NCBI RefSeq assembly: GCF_963664415.1
Contig: NZ_OY761445.1
Span: 2,754,501-2,818,500, forward strand
DNA from: an uncultured Desulfobacter sp.
GTDB taxonomy: Bacteria; Desulfobacterota; Desulfobacteria; Desulfobacterales; Desulfobacteraceae
Direction: 5' to 3'
Length of the DNA: 64,000 bases
Each line of letters opens with the position of its first letter. Positions within the stretch are counted from its first letter, which is position 1. Made by a program: the position numbers and the translations under genes. The notes under the pieces were generated by a model. That model did no database searches and had not been told where the DNA came from. It was given only the letters and a program-made list of their open reading frames with translations. This document shows, piece by piece, positions 26,147 through 35,506 of the stretch.

Positions 26147-28343
26147 GGGGTTTACCTTTCGCTATTTGGTTGATGGCCAGGGGGCGGACCGCCATGTTTT
26201 TTTTCTTTGTTTTTACGATCCCCCGCAGTTCTGCCATAACGGCGTCTGCCGGCCCGTCTGTTTTGATTTCTCCCTGGTGCATTAAAAGCATCCGCCCGGT
26301 GAGCCTTGCGGCAAGCATGGGGTTATGGGTGGCGATTACAAGGATATCTTGGGAGCCGATATGTGTTTTCAGGGCATTGATCACCCTGGCTTCCGCCTCG
26401 CTGTCCAGTGAAGAAAAGGGTTCATCCAGTAACCATATCTTCGGCGAGGCCAATAGAATACGGCCCAGCCCGACCAATTGCTTTTGTCCCCCTGAAAGAC
26501 CTTGGCCGCCTTCCTGGATTTCCAGCTCCATGTCCCTAGGATGACCTGCGGCAATCGCATCGATGCCCAGCTGCCTTGAGATGTCCAGCAGATTTGAATC
26601 TGATGCGATACCGGACAGGGCAAGGTTGGAGCGCAGCGTGCCTTTGAACAGGTCAATGGACTGGGGCAGATATCCGACCTGGCCTGCGATGATATCCGGA
26701 GCAATTTCCCACAAGTCGGCATTGCCGAGGCGGACACGTCCCCGGCTTGGCTTGTAAAGTCCTGCCATAACCTTAAGCAGGGTGGATTTACCGGACCCGA
26801 TGGGACCGAGCAGTGCCACCCGTTCTCCTGCGCAAATTTTCAAGTTTGCAATATTCAGCTGCTGTATCGGTGAGTCTGGGTAGGAAAAGGAGACCTGGTC
26901 CAGTTCGATTTTATCCGGAACCTCGTCCGGTACCAGTAATGTTTGAGTCACCTCCCGTTCGGTATCAATCAGCAGTATTCTGTTCACCATGGCCATGGCT
27001 TGGGCCACCCCCTGCCACTGGGTCAGGTACTGGACGCCCTGGGCAATTGGGGCAATGACCCGGCTGCCCAGGATGCTGCAGGCGATCATGGCGCCCATTG
27101 TCATTACGCCTGCTTCAATCTGGGTTACCCCCACCACCACGGCGGCCACATAGGCAATGCTTGATAAGCTGCCAGTGGTGACCGTGGTCAGGTTACTGAT
27201 GGCTTTTTGCTTGACATTGTACCTTGCAATCGTTGCACTGATGTCACGCCATTGGTCTGAAAAACGCCAGGCCGCATTGTTGGCCCGGATCGATTCCGCC
27301 CCCCGGACCGTATCAACCAAAAGCCCCTGGCGTTCATTGGAACGACTGATCTGCTCTTTCATCAATCGGCGCATCTTGAGCTGTGAAATTAGTCCCAGAA
27401 GTACGGCCACCGGCAGCAATCCAAGATAGACCCATCCTACATGGCCGCCGATTATGGCAATAAAACAGATGAACATCAGGGCAAAAGGCATGTCCACAAG
27501 TCCGAAAATAATGCCCGAGGAAAAAAACTGGCGCACCGAATCCAGCCCGCCCACCTGTGCGGCCAGGGAGCCAAGTTGTTGGGGGCGTGCATCCAGCTGC
27601 AGTTTCGTCAGATGGTCAAACACGTGTTGGGAGACAGACTTGTCCACAGCACAGGCCAGGCTGTCAAGGATACGGGCGCGTATGGTTTTAAGAAGCCAGT
27701 CAATGGTGACGATGATTCCCATGCCGGCCACCAGGGTCCACAAGGTGGCATACGCCAAAGTGGGGACAACGCGGTCATAAACCTGCATGGCAAATAAAGA
27801 GGTGCCGACGGCCAGTACATTGATAACCAATGTAGCAATGAGAATATCCACAAGCCATCGTTTTGATCGGAACATCTCCATCATCACAAGTTTGCCGGCA
27901 GGATTTCCCCCCTTTTTCAGCTCATCTTCCCGAGCCGTATCGCCGGGGTTCAGCCAGATTACAGCTGACTGCGCCAAATCTTCTTCCCGACACTGGGTCG
28001 TATTGCCCTCATGATCCGTCACATCCAGAGAACTTCCGGTGCGTTCAAGGAACTGCCACCGGTCCTGATAATGGACGAGAACGGGAAGTTTGCGCAGATC
28101 AAATCGGTTGAATTGCAACACAGCAGGCCGCACGCCCTTGAGCCCCAATGCTTTGAGTATCGTATTGATTCTTTGGGCAGGTGATGAATCCGTCATTGCT
28201 TCCTGGATCTTATGACATATGGTCTCCACCCCTCCGGCCTGCATGTGGATCTGTAGCCGGTCAAACAGTTTTTTAAGCACCTGTCCCGGGATATCGGCGG
28301 TTAAAATTGACGCAGTTACATCACAGTTGGATTCTTGTGCCAT
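26136..28343 (-). CDS. LapB-type type I secretion ABC exporter (permease plus ATPase)
   Basis: 735 residues. The first ~150 residues resemble a C39-like peptidase domain, but no obvious catalytic Cys/His pair is present, as is usual for exporters of large adhesins whose leader is not cleaved by the transporter. A six-span permease region follows (about 160-440), then the nucleotide-binding domain with Walker A LLGPIGSGKSTLLK near residue 514, signature LSGGQKQLVGLGRI near 617, and Walker B IWLLDEPFSSLDSEAE. ATP hydrolysis drives adhesin export in one step across both membranes. The start is 8 bp after the SH3 gene, and AGGTAA precedes the ATG. Confidence 0.94.
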   Translation of the reverse strand: MAQESNCDVTASILTADIPGQVLKKLFDRLQIHMQAGGVETICHKIQEAMTDSSPAQRINTILKALGLKGVRPAVLQFNRFDLRKLPVLVHYQDRWQFLERTGSSLDVTDHEGNTTQCREEDLAQSAVIWLNPGDTAREDELKKGGNPAGKLVMMEMFRSKRWLVDILIATLVINVLAVGTSLFAMQVYDRVVPTLAYATLWTLVAGMGIIVTIDWLLKTIRARILDSLACAVDKSVSQHVFDHLTKLQLDARPQQLGSLAAQVGGLDSVRQFFSSGIIFGLVDMPFALMFICFIAIIGGHVGWVYLGLLPVAVLLGLISQLKMRRLMKEQISRSNERQGLLVDTVRGAESIRANNAAWRFSDQWRDISATIARYNVKQKAISNLTTVTTGSLSSIAYVAAVVVGVTQIEAGVMTMGAMIACSILGSRVIAPIAQGVQYLTQWQGVAQAMAMVNRILLIDTEREVTQTLLVPDEVPDKIELDQVSFSYPDSPIQQLNIANLKICAGERVALLGPIGSGKSTLLKVMAGLYKPSRGRVRLGNADLWEIAPDIIAGQVGYLPQSIDLFKGTLRSNLALSGIASDSNLLDISRQLGIDAIAAGHPRDMELEIQEGGQGLSGGQKQLVGLGRILLASPKIWLLDEPFSSLDSEAEARVINALKTHIGSQDILVIATHNPMLAARLTGRMLLMHQGEIKTDGPADAVMAELRGIVKTKKKNMAVRPLAINQIAKGKPHVI

Positions 28344-28351
28344 TGCATTAC

Positions 28352-28681
28352 CTAATTATTTGTAATTAAAACAGAGTCTGCATAAATATACCCGGTTGGA
28401 ATTTGATACCAGTTGCCGGATTTTCCAATAATAGTTAGTGGAATCCCTTTTTTCAGTACTCTTATGACATGACCGTCCAACCCAGGTTCGTTTCGTAGAT
28501 TTATAATGGCAGTGGTGATTCCTTGTGTACGAACCGTTTCATTATCCTGTTGAATTGTTTTTGACAGTGCGTCATCGGTTGCAACGGTATCCGCTTGAAC
28601 CGTCTCATTGCGGACAGCAGTTACAGTTTCAGGCTTTGGTGGCAAGGATTTTATCCTTTTCTCACCCTGTGTTTCCTGCAT
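28352..28681 (-). CDS. Small SH3-domain (bacterial SH3b) protein in the secretion operon
   Basis: 109 residues. The first ~50 residues are polar and low in complexity. The C-terminal half is a bacterial SH3-like domain with INLRNEPGLDGHVIRVLKKG, a GNWYQIPTGYIYADSV segment and the usual LR.EPS..S.vi..L..G spacing. No signal peptide or membrane span is visible, and no good ribosome site lies before the ATG. The frame is the same as that of the upstream TolC-like gene: the TolC TAA at 28718 is followed by only 12 sense codons before this ATG. Translation could therefore depend on coupling or stop-codon readthrough. SH3b domains often bind peptidoglycan or proteins; the role here may be in secretion assembly. 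Confidence 0.72.
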   Translation of the reverse strand: MQETQGEKRIKSLPPKPETVTAVRNETVQADTVATDDALSKTIQQDNETVRTQGITTAIINLRNEPGLDGHVIRVLKKGIPLTIIGKSGNWYQIPTGYIYADSVLITNN

Positions 28682-28717
28682 ATCCGTCGCGTCAATTTTC
28701 TTTGTAGCCTTGTTTTT

Positions 28718-30049
28718 TTAAAATCTGCTTTTGTTTGAAACAGGAGGGGTTGATACCGTATCTACTTTTTGTGTTTCCAAGTTTGATAAATCATCAGTCA
28801 GACCGGCTACACCGGCAGCCTCGTCCAGTTCTCCGATCAGTGCACAAATTCTTAAGCCTGTTGTCTCATAGTCATTTTCAGTCTGAACCAATCCGAACCT
28901 TTGGTTGGTCAGTTCGCGCTGCATATTCAAAACTTCCAACCAGGATTTTCGTCCGGTTTCATACTGGCGAAGATAAGAGTCCAGGGTCTTTGTGACGGCG
29001 GTTATGGATGTGAGCTGGGACTGTTTGATCCTGTCTTGAAATTTTAAGCTGCTCAGCAGGCTGTTGATGCGGAGGTTGACTTTGTTACGGGTTGTTTTTA
29101 AACTCTCTTTGGCTGCCTGGACATTGGACCGGGCTGCATTGACCCGGCTGGCAATGCCTAAGCCGAGCCCGTCGACACTGCCCTCGATAAAAAGGCCGAT
29201 ACTGGATCGGTCATCACCGGCAAAGTCTAAAAATTCATGTCCCGCCTTAATAAGAACCGTGGGGGTAGATGCGATCTTTTCGTAAGCGACTTCCTGTTTT
29301 GCAAGTTCTATTTTCTCCTGGTCATACAAAATATCAGCGTGCTTTGCATCGGCAAGTTCCCGGATTACAACCGGCTCCGGGATATGTAAATAAAGGTCTT
29401 CTTCGGGATTTTCGATATCAAGGTTCGTCAGTGTCAGTGCCCTTAATTCCTCAATAGCAACCTCAAGTTCCTCCAGAAGCGTCTCCCGGCTGACCTTAGC
29501 CTGCATCAAACGGGACAACGCCAGCTGCATATCTGCATCGGTTGCCATTTTACCTTTTTGGCGTCGTTTAATGCGCTCAAACAGCTGTTGATGTTTTACG
29601 ATGTTATCGTCAGCGACCTTGAGCTTTTTCGTCAGTCCTTGAAGCCGGGCATTTGCGGCAGCCGTATTTTCTATCAATTCTCTGTAAATTTGCAGTAATG
29701 AGATCCTGGCCGCCTTGTATTCCGCTTCGGCCTGTTGGATTGGAATGTCAATTTTTCCAAAGGCCCATACGGGCTGCTCAATGGCCGCCGCACCCTGGTT
29801 ATCTCCGTTGTCCAGGGTGCTTACCTGGCCGGATAACGTTGGATACCGGCCTGATTCAGCCGTTTTAATATCAAAACCGGCTGATTCCAGTTCAGCTATC
29901 TTCGCTTGAACGGACGGATGATTGTTGACGGCTGCCTGAATGGCTGGCCTCAGCCCGGACGTGGGGATTACCACGTCAGCACCGGCAGCATGTATCAACA
30001 ACAAAGTCAGGCAAACAGAATAAAAGGGAACGATGATAAAACAAGGCAT
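28718..30049 (-). CDS. TolC/LapE-like outer-membrane efflux protein
   Basis: 443 residues. The N-terminus has a hydrophobic signal sequence (IIVPFYSVCLTLLLIHAAGA). Two similar halves of long amphipathic helices follow, with YPTLSGQVSTLDNGDNQG near residue 75 and the repeat-half segment LRQYETGRKSWLEVLNMQRE near residue 365, both normal for OEP/TolC proteins. It forms the trimeric outer-membrane exit duct for the ABC/HlyD pair. GAGG before the ATG supports the start. First gene of the operon; the upstream region 30050-30237 should hold its promoter. Confidence 0.92.
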   Translation of the reverse strand: MPCFIIVPFYSVCLTLLLIHAAGADVVIPTSGLRPAIQAAVNNHPSVQAKIAELESAGFDIKTAESGRYPTLSGQVSTLDNGDNQGAAAIEQPVWAFGKIDIPIQQAEAEYKAARISLLQIYRELIENTAAANARLQGLTKKLKVADDNIVKHQQLFERIKRRQKGKMATDADMQLALSRLMQAKVSRETLLEELEVAIEELRALTLTNLDIENPEEDLYLHIPEPVVIRELADAKHADILYDQEKIELAKQEVAYEKIASTPTVLIKAGHEFLDFAGDDRSSIGLFIEGSVDGLGLGIASRVNAARSNVQAAKESLKTTRNKVNLRINSLLSSLKFQDRIKQSQLTSITAVTKTLDSYLRQYETGRKSWLEVLNMQRELTNQRFGLVQTENDYETTGLRICALIGELDEAAGVAGLTDDLSNLETQKVDTVSTPPVSNKSRF

Positions 30050-30528
30050 AGATACCTCATTAGTTTATAAATTAGAATTTGCTTTTTATGATGTTTGGAA
30101 GATTATCAAAATAATCGGTATTGATCAATTAAAAATCACCCCACCCAGGGTAAATTTGTTATAGGAAAATTAAATTACAAATTCAATTAGTTATAAACGA
30201 TACCGATCAGTACCTTATAAATCCGTTTTTTTATCAACCATGAAGGAGCAGAAGAGCATGAAGGATAGACTTCTTCATGTCCTTCATGCTCTTCATGGTA
30301 AGTCAATCTGAGCTTAGAATAGCCTGAAATCAGTTAATTGACGGTTAAAACAAATTCACCCTGCAACCCACCAAAGAAGATCGAATCCTTCGAAATCACC
30401 CCCCTAAATTTGTAGACACTACGCTATTTCTGCGGGAAGCTGTGTGCCTGGCCAAGCAAGTTCTTTGGGTTTTTATGAACCTACGACTGTCGAACGGGAG
30501 TTTATGTGCATCTAACGCCTGTTGTATT
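30050..30528. other. Intergenic region upstream of the adhesin operon
   Basis: 479 bp without a convincing gene. The part next to the TolC-like gene is AT-rich and should carry the operon promoter. ATCGGTAT near 30114 and its reverse complement ATACCGAT near 30200 form an 8-bp inverted pair that could be an operator, which is a weak suggestion. A hairpin element lies at 30238-30298. Bases 30361-30528 contain short open stretches that look like debris and no feature I can name. Confidence 0.5.
30238..30298. repeat. Hairpin repeat built on ATGAAGAGC-type words
   Basis: AAGAGCATGAAGGA (30252-30265) pairs perfectly with TCCTTCATGCTCTT (30280-30293) across a 14-nt loop, and CCATGAAG / CTTCATGG close the outer ends. 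Elements made of repeated 'catgaag(a/g)' words are common dispersed sequences in bacterial genomes; whether this is one cannot be tested in a single window. Confidence 0.6.
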
Positions 30529-32952
30529 TCATACGCCCAATTTCTTTTCAAGTTCGGCCACGGCCAGGGTGGTCTTGATTACCGTGTCCGGATTAAGGGA
30601 CATGGTCTCGATGCCGCATTCCACTACAAATTCCGCGAACTCCAGGTAATCGCTGGGGGCTTGGCCGCAGATGCCGATATACTTGCCCTTTTTTACAGCA
30701 ATCTCGATCACCTGGCGGACCATTTTTTTCACCGCCGGATTGCGCTCGTCATACACATGAGAAACAAGAGACGAATCCCGGTCCACACCGAGTAACAATT
30801 GTGTCAGATCATTGGTGCCGATGGAAAAACCATCAAAAATATCCAAATATTCTTCGGCCAGAATGACATTGGACGGAATTTCGCACATGCAGATCACTTT
30901 GAATCCGTCTTCACCCTGGCGCAAGCCAAATTCAGCCATGGTTTCAATCACCTGCCGGGCCTCATCCAGTGTGCGGCAAAAGGGAATCATAACCTGAACG
31001 TTATCAAGCCCCATCTCATTCCTTATTTTGAGCATGGCCTTGCATTCCAGGCCGAAAGCCTCCTTGTATTCCTTGGCGTAGTACCGTGAGGCCCCGCGCC
31101 ATCCAATCATGGGATTCTCCTCGTCCGGCTCGAACTGGGCACCGCCGATGAGGTTGGCGTACTCGTTACTCTTGAAATCCGAGAGCCGGACAATGACCGG
31201 ATCGGGATAAAAGGCAGCGGCAAGCATGCCCACACCCTCGGCAAGCTTTTCCACAAAATAGTCACTCTTGTCGTTGTAGCCGATGGTCATATCCGCTATG
31301 GCCCGTTTTAAAATCTCGTCGCCCAGCTCCTCGTACTTCAGCAAAGCCAGGGGATGAATTTTGATATATGAATTGATGATGAATTCCTCACGAGCCAGGC
31401 CCACCCCGTGGTTGGGGATAAAACTCTTTTCAAAGGCCTGCTCCGGACTGGCCAGGTTCAGCATAATCTTGGTTTTGGTCTTGGGCAGACTTTCCAGATC
31501 CGTCTCCTTGACCTCATAGGGCAACAGCCCCCCATACACATAACCAACACTGCCCTGGGAGCAGTCCACGGTGACGTCCTGGCCGGTTTGCATCCGGCTG
31601 GTGGCGTTGCCGGCACCTACAATACACGGAATGCCGAGTTCTCGGCTGACAATGGCTGCGTGACAGGTGCGCCCGCCCCTGTTAGTGACAATGGCACCGG
31701 CAATCTTCATCACCGGTTCCCAGTCCGGATCGGTCATATCCGTGACCAGCACCTGACCTTTTTGAAACTGGGAAATCATCTGGGCGGACTTGATCACATT
31801 GACCCTGCCCTGGCCGATGAGTTCCCCCACGGACTGGCCGGTGCACACCACTTCACCCTTTTCTTTGAGATGAAATTCCTTGAGAACGGCCTGGTCTTTC
31901 AAGGTATGCACTGTCTCGGGCCGGGCCTGGACGATGAACAACTTGCCGGTTTCGCCGTCCTTGGCCCACTCAATATCCATGGGTTTAAGGTATCCGGCTT
32001 TTTCAGAATAGTGATCCTCAATGGTGCAGGCCATCCGACCCAGTTCCACCACTTCCTCATCTTTTAGTACCAGACGGCGGCGGTCCTCGTCCGGCACGGC
32101 CACGTTCTTGGTGGGTTGTTTGGCATCTGTGGTGTAGATCATCTTTATGGCCTTGCCACCAATCTTTTTCATGATGATGGGCTTAAAGCCCTGTTTAAGG
32201 GTAGGCTTAAATACGTACCATTCATCAGGATTCACTGCACCCTGGACCACATTTTCCCCCAGTCCATAGGCACCGGTGATGAATACCGCGTCCCGAAAGC
32301 CCGATTCCGTATCGATACTGAACATGACCCCGCTTGAGGCCAGGTCGCTTCGGACCATCTTTTGTACGGCAATGGACAAGGCAATGGAAAAATGGTCAAA
32401 CCCCTTGTCTTCGCGGTAGGATATTGCCCGGTTGGTGAACAGAGAAGCAAAACAGCGGTGGCAGGCCTCCACCAGGTCTTCCACACCACGAATGTTCAAA
32501 TAGGTGTCCTGCTGGCCCGCAAAACTTGCGTCCGGCAGATCTTCGGCCGTTGCCGAGGAACGTACGGCCACATCCACGTTCTTACCGTATTCTCCTTCCA
32601 GTTCGGCATAGGCCTTGGCAATTTCTTTATACAGCTTATCCGGGAATTCCAGACTGCGAATCAGATTCCTGACCCGAGCCCCGCGCTCTTGAAGATTATC
32701 CATGTCATGGGTGTCCAGATCGGACAAGATCTCTCGAATTTTGTCCATGGTCCTGGATTTTTCCAAAAGATAGGTATAGGCATGGGCGGTGACGGCGAAT
32801 CCATTAGGTATACTCACACCTTTGGGACTTAAATTGCGGTACATCTCACCCAGGCTGGCATTTTTGCCGCCCACCAAGGGCACGTCGTCAATGCTCAAAT
32901 CCTTGAACCAGGCCACAAACGGCTTTTGGTCCTTATGCGTCTCTTTGCCCAT
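30529..32952 (-). CDS. ppsA: Phosphoenolpyruvate synthase
   Basis: 807 residues from the ATG at 32952, which follows GGAGGTGAAA; an in-frame TTG at 32964 is upstream of that site and was not used. The enzyme makes PEP from pyruvate, ATP and water, the entry to gluconeogenesis in organisms growing on acetate or pyruvate. The N-terminal ATP-binding domain shows VGGKNASLGEMYRNL and RSSATAEDLPDASFAGQQ. The swivelling phospho-His domain has GGRTCHAAIVSRELGIPC (catalytic His near residue 431). The C-terminal PEP-binding barrel has GTNDLTQLLLGVDRDS and GICGQAPSDY (catalytic Cys near 766). Length matches the family. It lies 13 bp after the CBS-domain gene. Confidence 0.97.
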   Translation of the reverse strand: MGKETHKDQKPFVAWFKDLSIDDVPLVGGKNASLGEMYRNLSPKGVSIPNGFAVTAHAYTYLLEKSRTMDKIREILSDLDTHDMDNLQERGARVRNLIRSLEFPDKLYKEIAKAYAELEGEYGKNVDVAVRSSATAEDLPDASFAGQQDTYLNIRGVEDLVEACHRCFASLFTNRAISYREDKGFDHFSIALSIAVQKMVRSDLASSGVMFSIDTESGFRDAVFITGAYGLGENVVQGAVNPDEWYVFKPTLKQGFKPIIMKKIGGKAIKMIYTTDAKQPTKNVAVPDEDRRRLVLKDEEVVELGRMACTIEDHYSEKAGYLKPMDIEWAKDGETGKLFIVQARPETVHTLKDQAVLKEFHLKEKGEVVCTGQSVGELIGQGRVNVIKSAQMISQFQKGQVLVTDMTDPDWEPVMKIAGAIVTNRGGRTCHAAIVSRELGIPCIVGAGNATSRMQTGQDVTVDCSQGSVGYVYGGLLPYEVKETDLESLPKTKTKIMLNLASPEQAFEKSFIPNHGVGLAREEFIINSYIKIHPLALLKYEELGDEILKRAIADMTIGYNDKSDYFVEKLAEGVGMLAAAFYPDPVIVRLSDFKSNEYANLIGGAQFEPDEENPMIGWRGASRYYAKEYKEAFGLECKAMLKIRNEMGLDNVQVMIPFCRTLDEARQVIETMAEFGLRQGEDGFKVICMCEIPSNVILAEEYLDIFDGFSIGTNDLTQLLLGVDRDSSLVSHVYDERNPAVKKMVRQVIEIAVKKGKYIGICGQAPSDYLEFAEFVVECGIETMSLNPDTVIKTTLAVAELEKKLGV

Positions 32953-32965
32953 TTTCACCTCCAAA

Positions 32966-33418
32966 TTATGATTTAATCAAAGTCCTTAGCACATCTTCTT
33001 TGCCGACAACGCCCACCACTTTCCCGTCCTGGACTACAGGGATGGTGTGAAAATGTTTTTCAACCATCATGGCGGCAATGTCACTGACCGGAGCATCCGG
33101 TGAAACGGTGACAGGGTCTGCAACCATAGCCTGGGCCACGGTTCCGGCGGCTATTTTTTTCATTTCCTGTTCTAATTTTTTAGATGAAGACAAGGGAATA
33201 ATGCCGTCCAGAAAGGTAAGTATGGGGGGCAACGAGATGGTTTTCTGCTGAAAAATCAGATCACTCTGGCATAGGATTCCTTTAAGCGTACCCTCCCCAT
33301 CCACCACGGGAACCCCATTAATATGGTTGTTTAACAAAAGTTCTACGGCCCGGGAGATATCGGTCTCCGGGGTTATTGAGATGACTTCTTTTTCCATGAT
33401 ATCTTTAGCAGTCTTCAT
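32966..33418 (-). CDS. Tandem CBS-domain protein
   Basis: 150 residues: two CBS motifs, about 7-60 (DIMEKEVISITPETDISRAV, then NGVPVVDGEG) and about 95-148 (MVADPVTVSPDAPVSDIAAM, then HTIPVVQDGKVVGVVGKEDV). CBS pairs bind adenine nucleotides and act as energy sensors on other proteins. Its place between E1-beta (104 bp upstream) and ppsA (13 bp downstream) suggests it may tune carbon flow through pyruvate, an inference from gene order only. No catalytic domain is attached. Confidence 0.9.
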   Translation of the reverse strand: MKTAKDIMEKEVISITPETDISRAVELLLNNHINGVPVVDGEGTLKGILCQSDLIFQQKTISLPPILTFLDGIIPLSSSKKLEQEMKKIAAGTVAQAMVADPVTVSPDAPVSDIAAMMVEKHFHTIPVVQDGKVVGVVGKEDVLRTLIKS

Positions 33419-33522
33419 TTTTGATCTCCCTGGATAAATGGTTAAAGGAGAGCCGAAACTTTATGCTTCCCCTTATTTTATATACCCCTGTCAACAAATT
33501 CGCAACGTAGCAACTATTCTTT

Positions 33523-34506
33523 TTATTTTTCCATGGTCTCCAGAACGGCCTTAACAACATCCTCCGGACTGGGTATGAAAACCTTTTCAAGGCTTGGTGC
33601 AACAGGAACCGGAATCGGTGGCGCACCAATGCGTTTGACAGGCCCCTTCAAATCCCAAAATGCCTCTTCGGCAACCATGGCGGCCAACTCCGCCCCAAAG
33701 CCGCAAAAACGATTGGCCTCATGTACCACAACCAGATGCCCCGTCTTGCGGACCGAATCGAGGATACAGGCTTTATCCAGGGGCACCAGAGAGCGCAGAT
33801 CGATGACCTCACACGAGATACCTTTTTCAATTAAGGGTTTGACAGCTTTCATGGCAGTGTACAGGGCCATGCCATACGCAACCACGGTGCAGTCAGAACC
33901 CAGAACGGCCACCCGGGCTTTGCCCAGGGGGGTGCGGAAATCCGCGTCCGGGAATTCTCCTTTCATCCGGTAAAGCATCATGTCTTCCACCACGATGACC
34001 GGGTCCGGGTCAAAAATCGCACTGAGTAAAAGACCTTTGGCATCCTCAGCCGTTGCCGGCCAGACGATTTTCAGCCCCGGGCTGTGGGCGATCCACACCT
34101 CCAGATTGTGAGAGTGCTGACTGCCGGCACCGAACCCGACACCGGCTTTGACCCGCACGGTCAGCGGAAAACTGGATTTGCCACCGCTCATGTAGCGCAA
34201 TTTCCCGGCGTGGTTGACCAGCATGTCGCTGGCCAGGGTCATGAACGGGAAAAACATGATCTCCACAACCGGCCGCAGCCCCATGCAGGAGGCGCCCACA
34301 GCAAGCCCGGCAATGGCGGCTTCGCTGACCGGCGTATCTTTCACCCGGAGTCCTCCAAATTTATCCAAAAGACCATAGGTCGGCATATTGGGATCATTAT
34401 GAATGGACACCCCCACGCCTTCTCCGGCAACAAAAACCTTATCATCCATCTCCATGGCAGTGGACAGCGCGTCATTTATTGCATTTCCAAACGTTTTCTG
34501 ACTCAT
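33523..34506 (-). CDS. 2-oxoacid/acetoin dehydrogenase E1 component, beta subunit
   Basis: 327 residues. The ATG at 34506 follows AAAGGAG; an earlier in-frame start at 34548 lies inside the E1-alpha gene and was rejected. Transketolase-type Pyr and C-terminal domains are evident: GEGVGVSIHNDPNMPTYGL, then DTPVSEAAIAGLAVGASCMG and FGAGSQHSHNLEVWIAHSPG, then CEVIDLRSLVPLD. It pairs with the alpha subunit to bind thiamine diphosphate and decarboxylate pyruvate or cleave acetoin. The acetoin versus pyruvate choice cannot be settled from sequence. No E2 or E3 gene is in this window. Confidence 0.92.
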   Translation of the reverse strand: MSQKTFGNAINDALSTAMEMDDKVFVAGEGVGVSIHNDPNMPTYGLLDKFGGLRVKDTPVSEAAIAGLAVGASCMGLRPVVEIMFFPFMTLASDMLVNHAGKLRYMSGGKSSFPLTVRVKAGVGFGAGSQHSHNLEVWIAHSPGLKIVWPATAEDAKGLLLSAIFDPDPVIVVEDMMLYRMKGEFPDADFRTPLGKARVAVLGSDCTVVAYGMALYTAMKAVKPLIEKGISCEVIDLRSLVPLDKACILDSVRKTGHLVVVHEANRFCGFGAELAAMVAEEAFWDLKGPVKRIGAPPIPVPVAPSLEKVFIPSPEDVVKAVLETMEK

Positions 34507-34519
34507 GGCAACACTCCTT

Positions 34520-35506
34520 TCAGCTCTTAAACGCCTGGACGAATACATCTGTCAGGGCGGTATCGGATTCAGGGTAGGCGCCTGCATCTGCAAAGGCCAC
34601 AGCCGAAGCCACGCGTGCTTCGGCATCCTGTTCGATCTTTTGAATTTGGGCTTCATCCAGAACGCCGGCGTTGAGCAGCGCCTGGCGATACCTTATTATA
34701 GGACACTTAAGCGCCCAGGCTTCCAGCTCCTGGCGATCGACATAATGCTGGTGGTCCTGCTCGCCATGTCCACGCATTCGATAGGTCAGGGTTTCCATAA
34801 AAGCGGACCCGTTTCCTGAGCGGCAGTGTTCAAGCAATGCAAGGCTCAGATGGTAGACCGCCTCCACGTCATTGCCGTCCACACTCCGGCCGGGCATACC
34901 GTATCCTTGTGCGCGCTTGTGAATTTGATGTGTAGCACAATGATCTTCAGGCCGTTGGGCACCGGCCCACCCGTTGTTTTCACAGACGAACAGAATCGGC
35001 AACTTCCAGATGCCGGACAAATTCATCGCTTCGTGAACACTGCCTTCGGCTGCTGCGCCGTCACCAAAGAAGACCACGGTCACATCGTTCAAATTTTGAT
35101 ATTGCTGGGCAAAGGCTGCCCCAACGGCCAGAGGGGGGCCTGCGCCAACCACGGTGGAGGTCATCGGCGCATTAATCTCAGGCACAGATAGATGCAGAGT
35201 ACCGGCCTTGCCGTAGTTGACACCATCTGCTTTAGCCATAATTTCAGCCATCAAAGAATTTAAATCGGCGCCCCTGGCCAACAGATGGCCGTGACTGCGG
35301 TGATTGCTGACGATGATGTCCTTTGGCTCAAGGGCTGACACAACACCTGCGGCCACCGCCTCCTGACCGTTGGCCAAAATCTGCATGCCAGGCAACCGGT
35401 ATTGCTCCCGACAAAGGGCCACAATTTTTTCCTCGAACTTTCGGATCAAAACCATGTGAGTGAAAAGACGGATTTTAAAATCCGTAGATATTTTTTTTTC
35501 TGTCAT
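34520..35506 (-). CDS. 2-oxoacid/acetoin dehydrogenase E1 component, alpha subunit
   Basis: 328 residues from the ATG at 35506, which follows GGAGGGAGGG; the longer in-frame reading from 35527 includes that ribosome site in its coding sequence. The thiamine diphosphate motif GDGAAAEGSVHEAMNLSGIW ends in the conserved NN (CENNGWAG) near residue 170. HRSHGHLLARGAD and YRMRGHGEQDHQHY are further E1-alpha landmarks. The stop is 13 bp before the E1-beta ATG, giving one operon with E1-beta and probably CBS and ppsA. The HLLARG/GKAGTLH pattern resembles acetoin dehydrogenase subunits, but this is not decisive. Confidence 0.92.
   Translation of the reverse strand: MTEKKISTDFKIRLFTHMVLIRKFEEKIVALCREQYRLPGMQILANGQEAVAAGVVSALEPKDIIVSNHRSHGHLLARGADLNSLMAEIMAKADGVNYGKAGTLHLSVPEINAPMTSTVVGAGPPLAVGAAFAQQYQNLNDVTVVFFGDGAAAEGSVHEAMNLSGIWKLPILFVCENNGWAGAQRPEDHCATHQIHKRAQGYGMPGRSVDGNDVEAVYHLSLALLEHCRSGNGSAFMETLTYRMRGHGEQDHQHYVDRQELEAWALKCPIIRYRQALLNAGVLDEAQIQKIEQDAEARVASAVAFADAGAYPESDTALTDVFVQAFKS

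Noticed and set aside
30442..30795. Plus-strand 117-codon frame over the 3' end of ppsA
   Set aside because: Most of it is antisense to conserved ppsA sequence.
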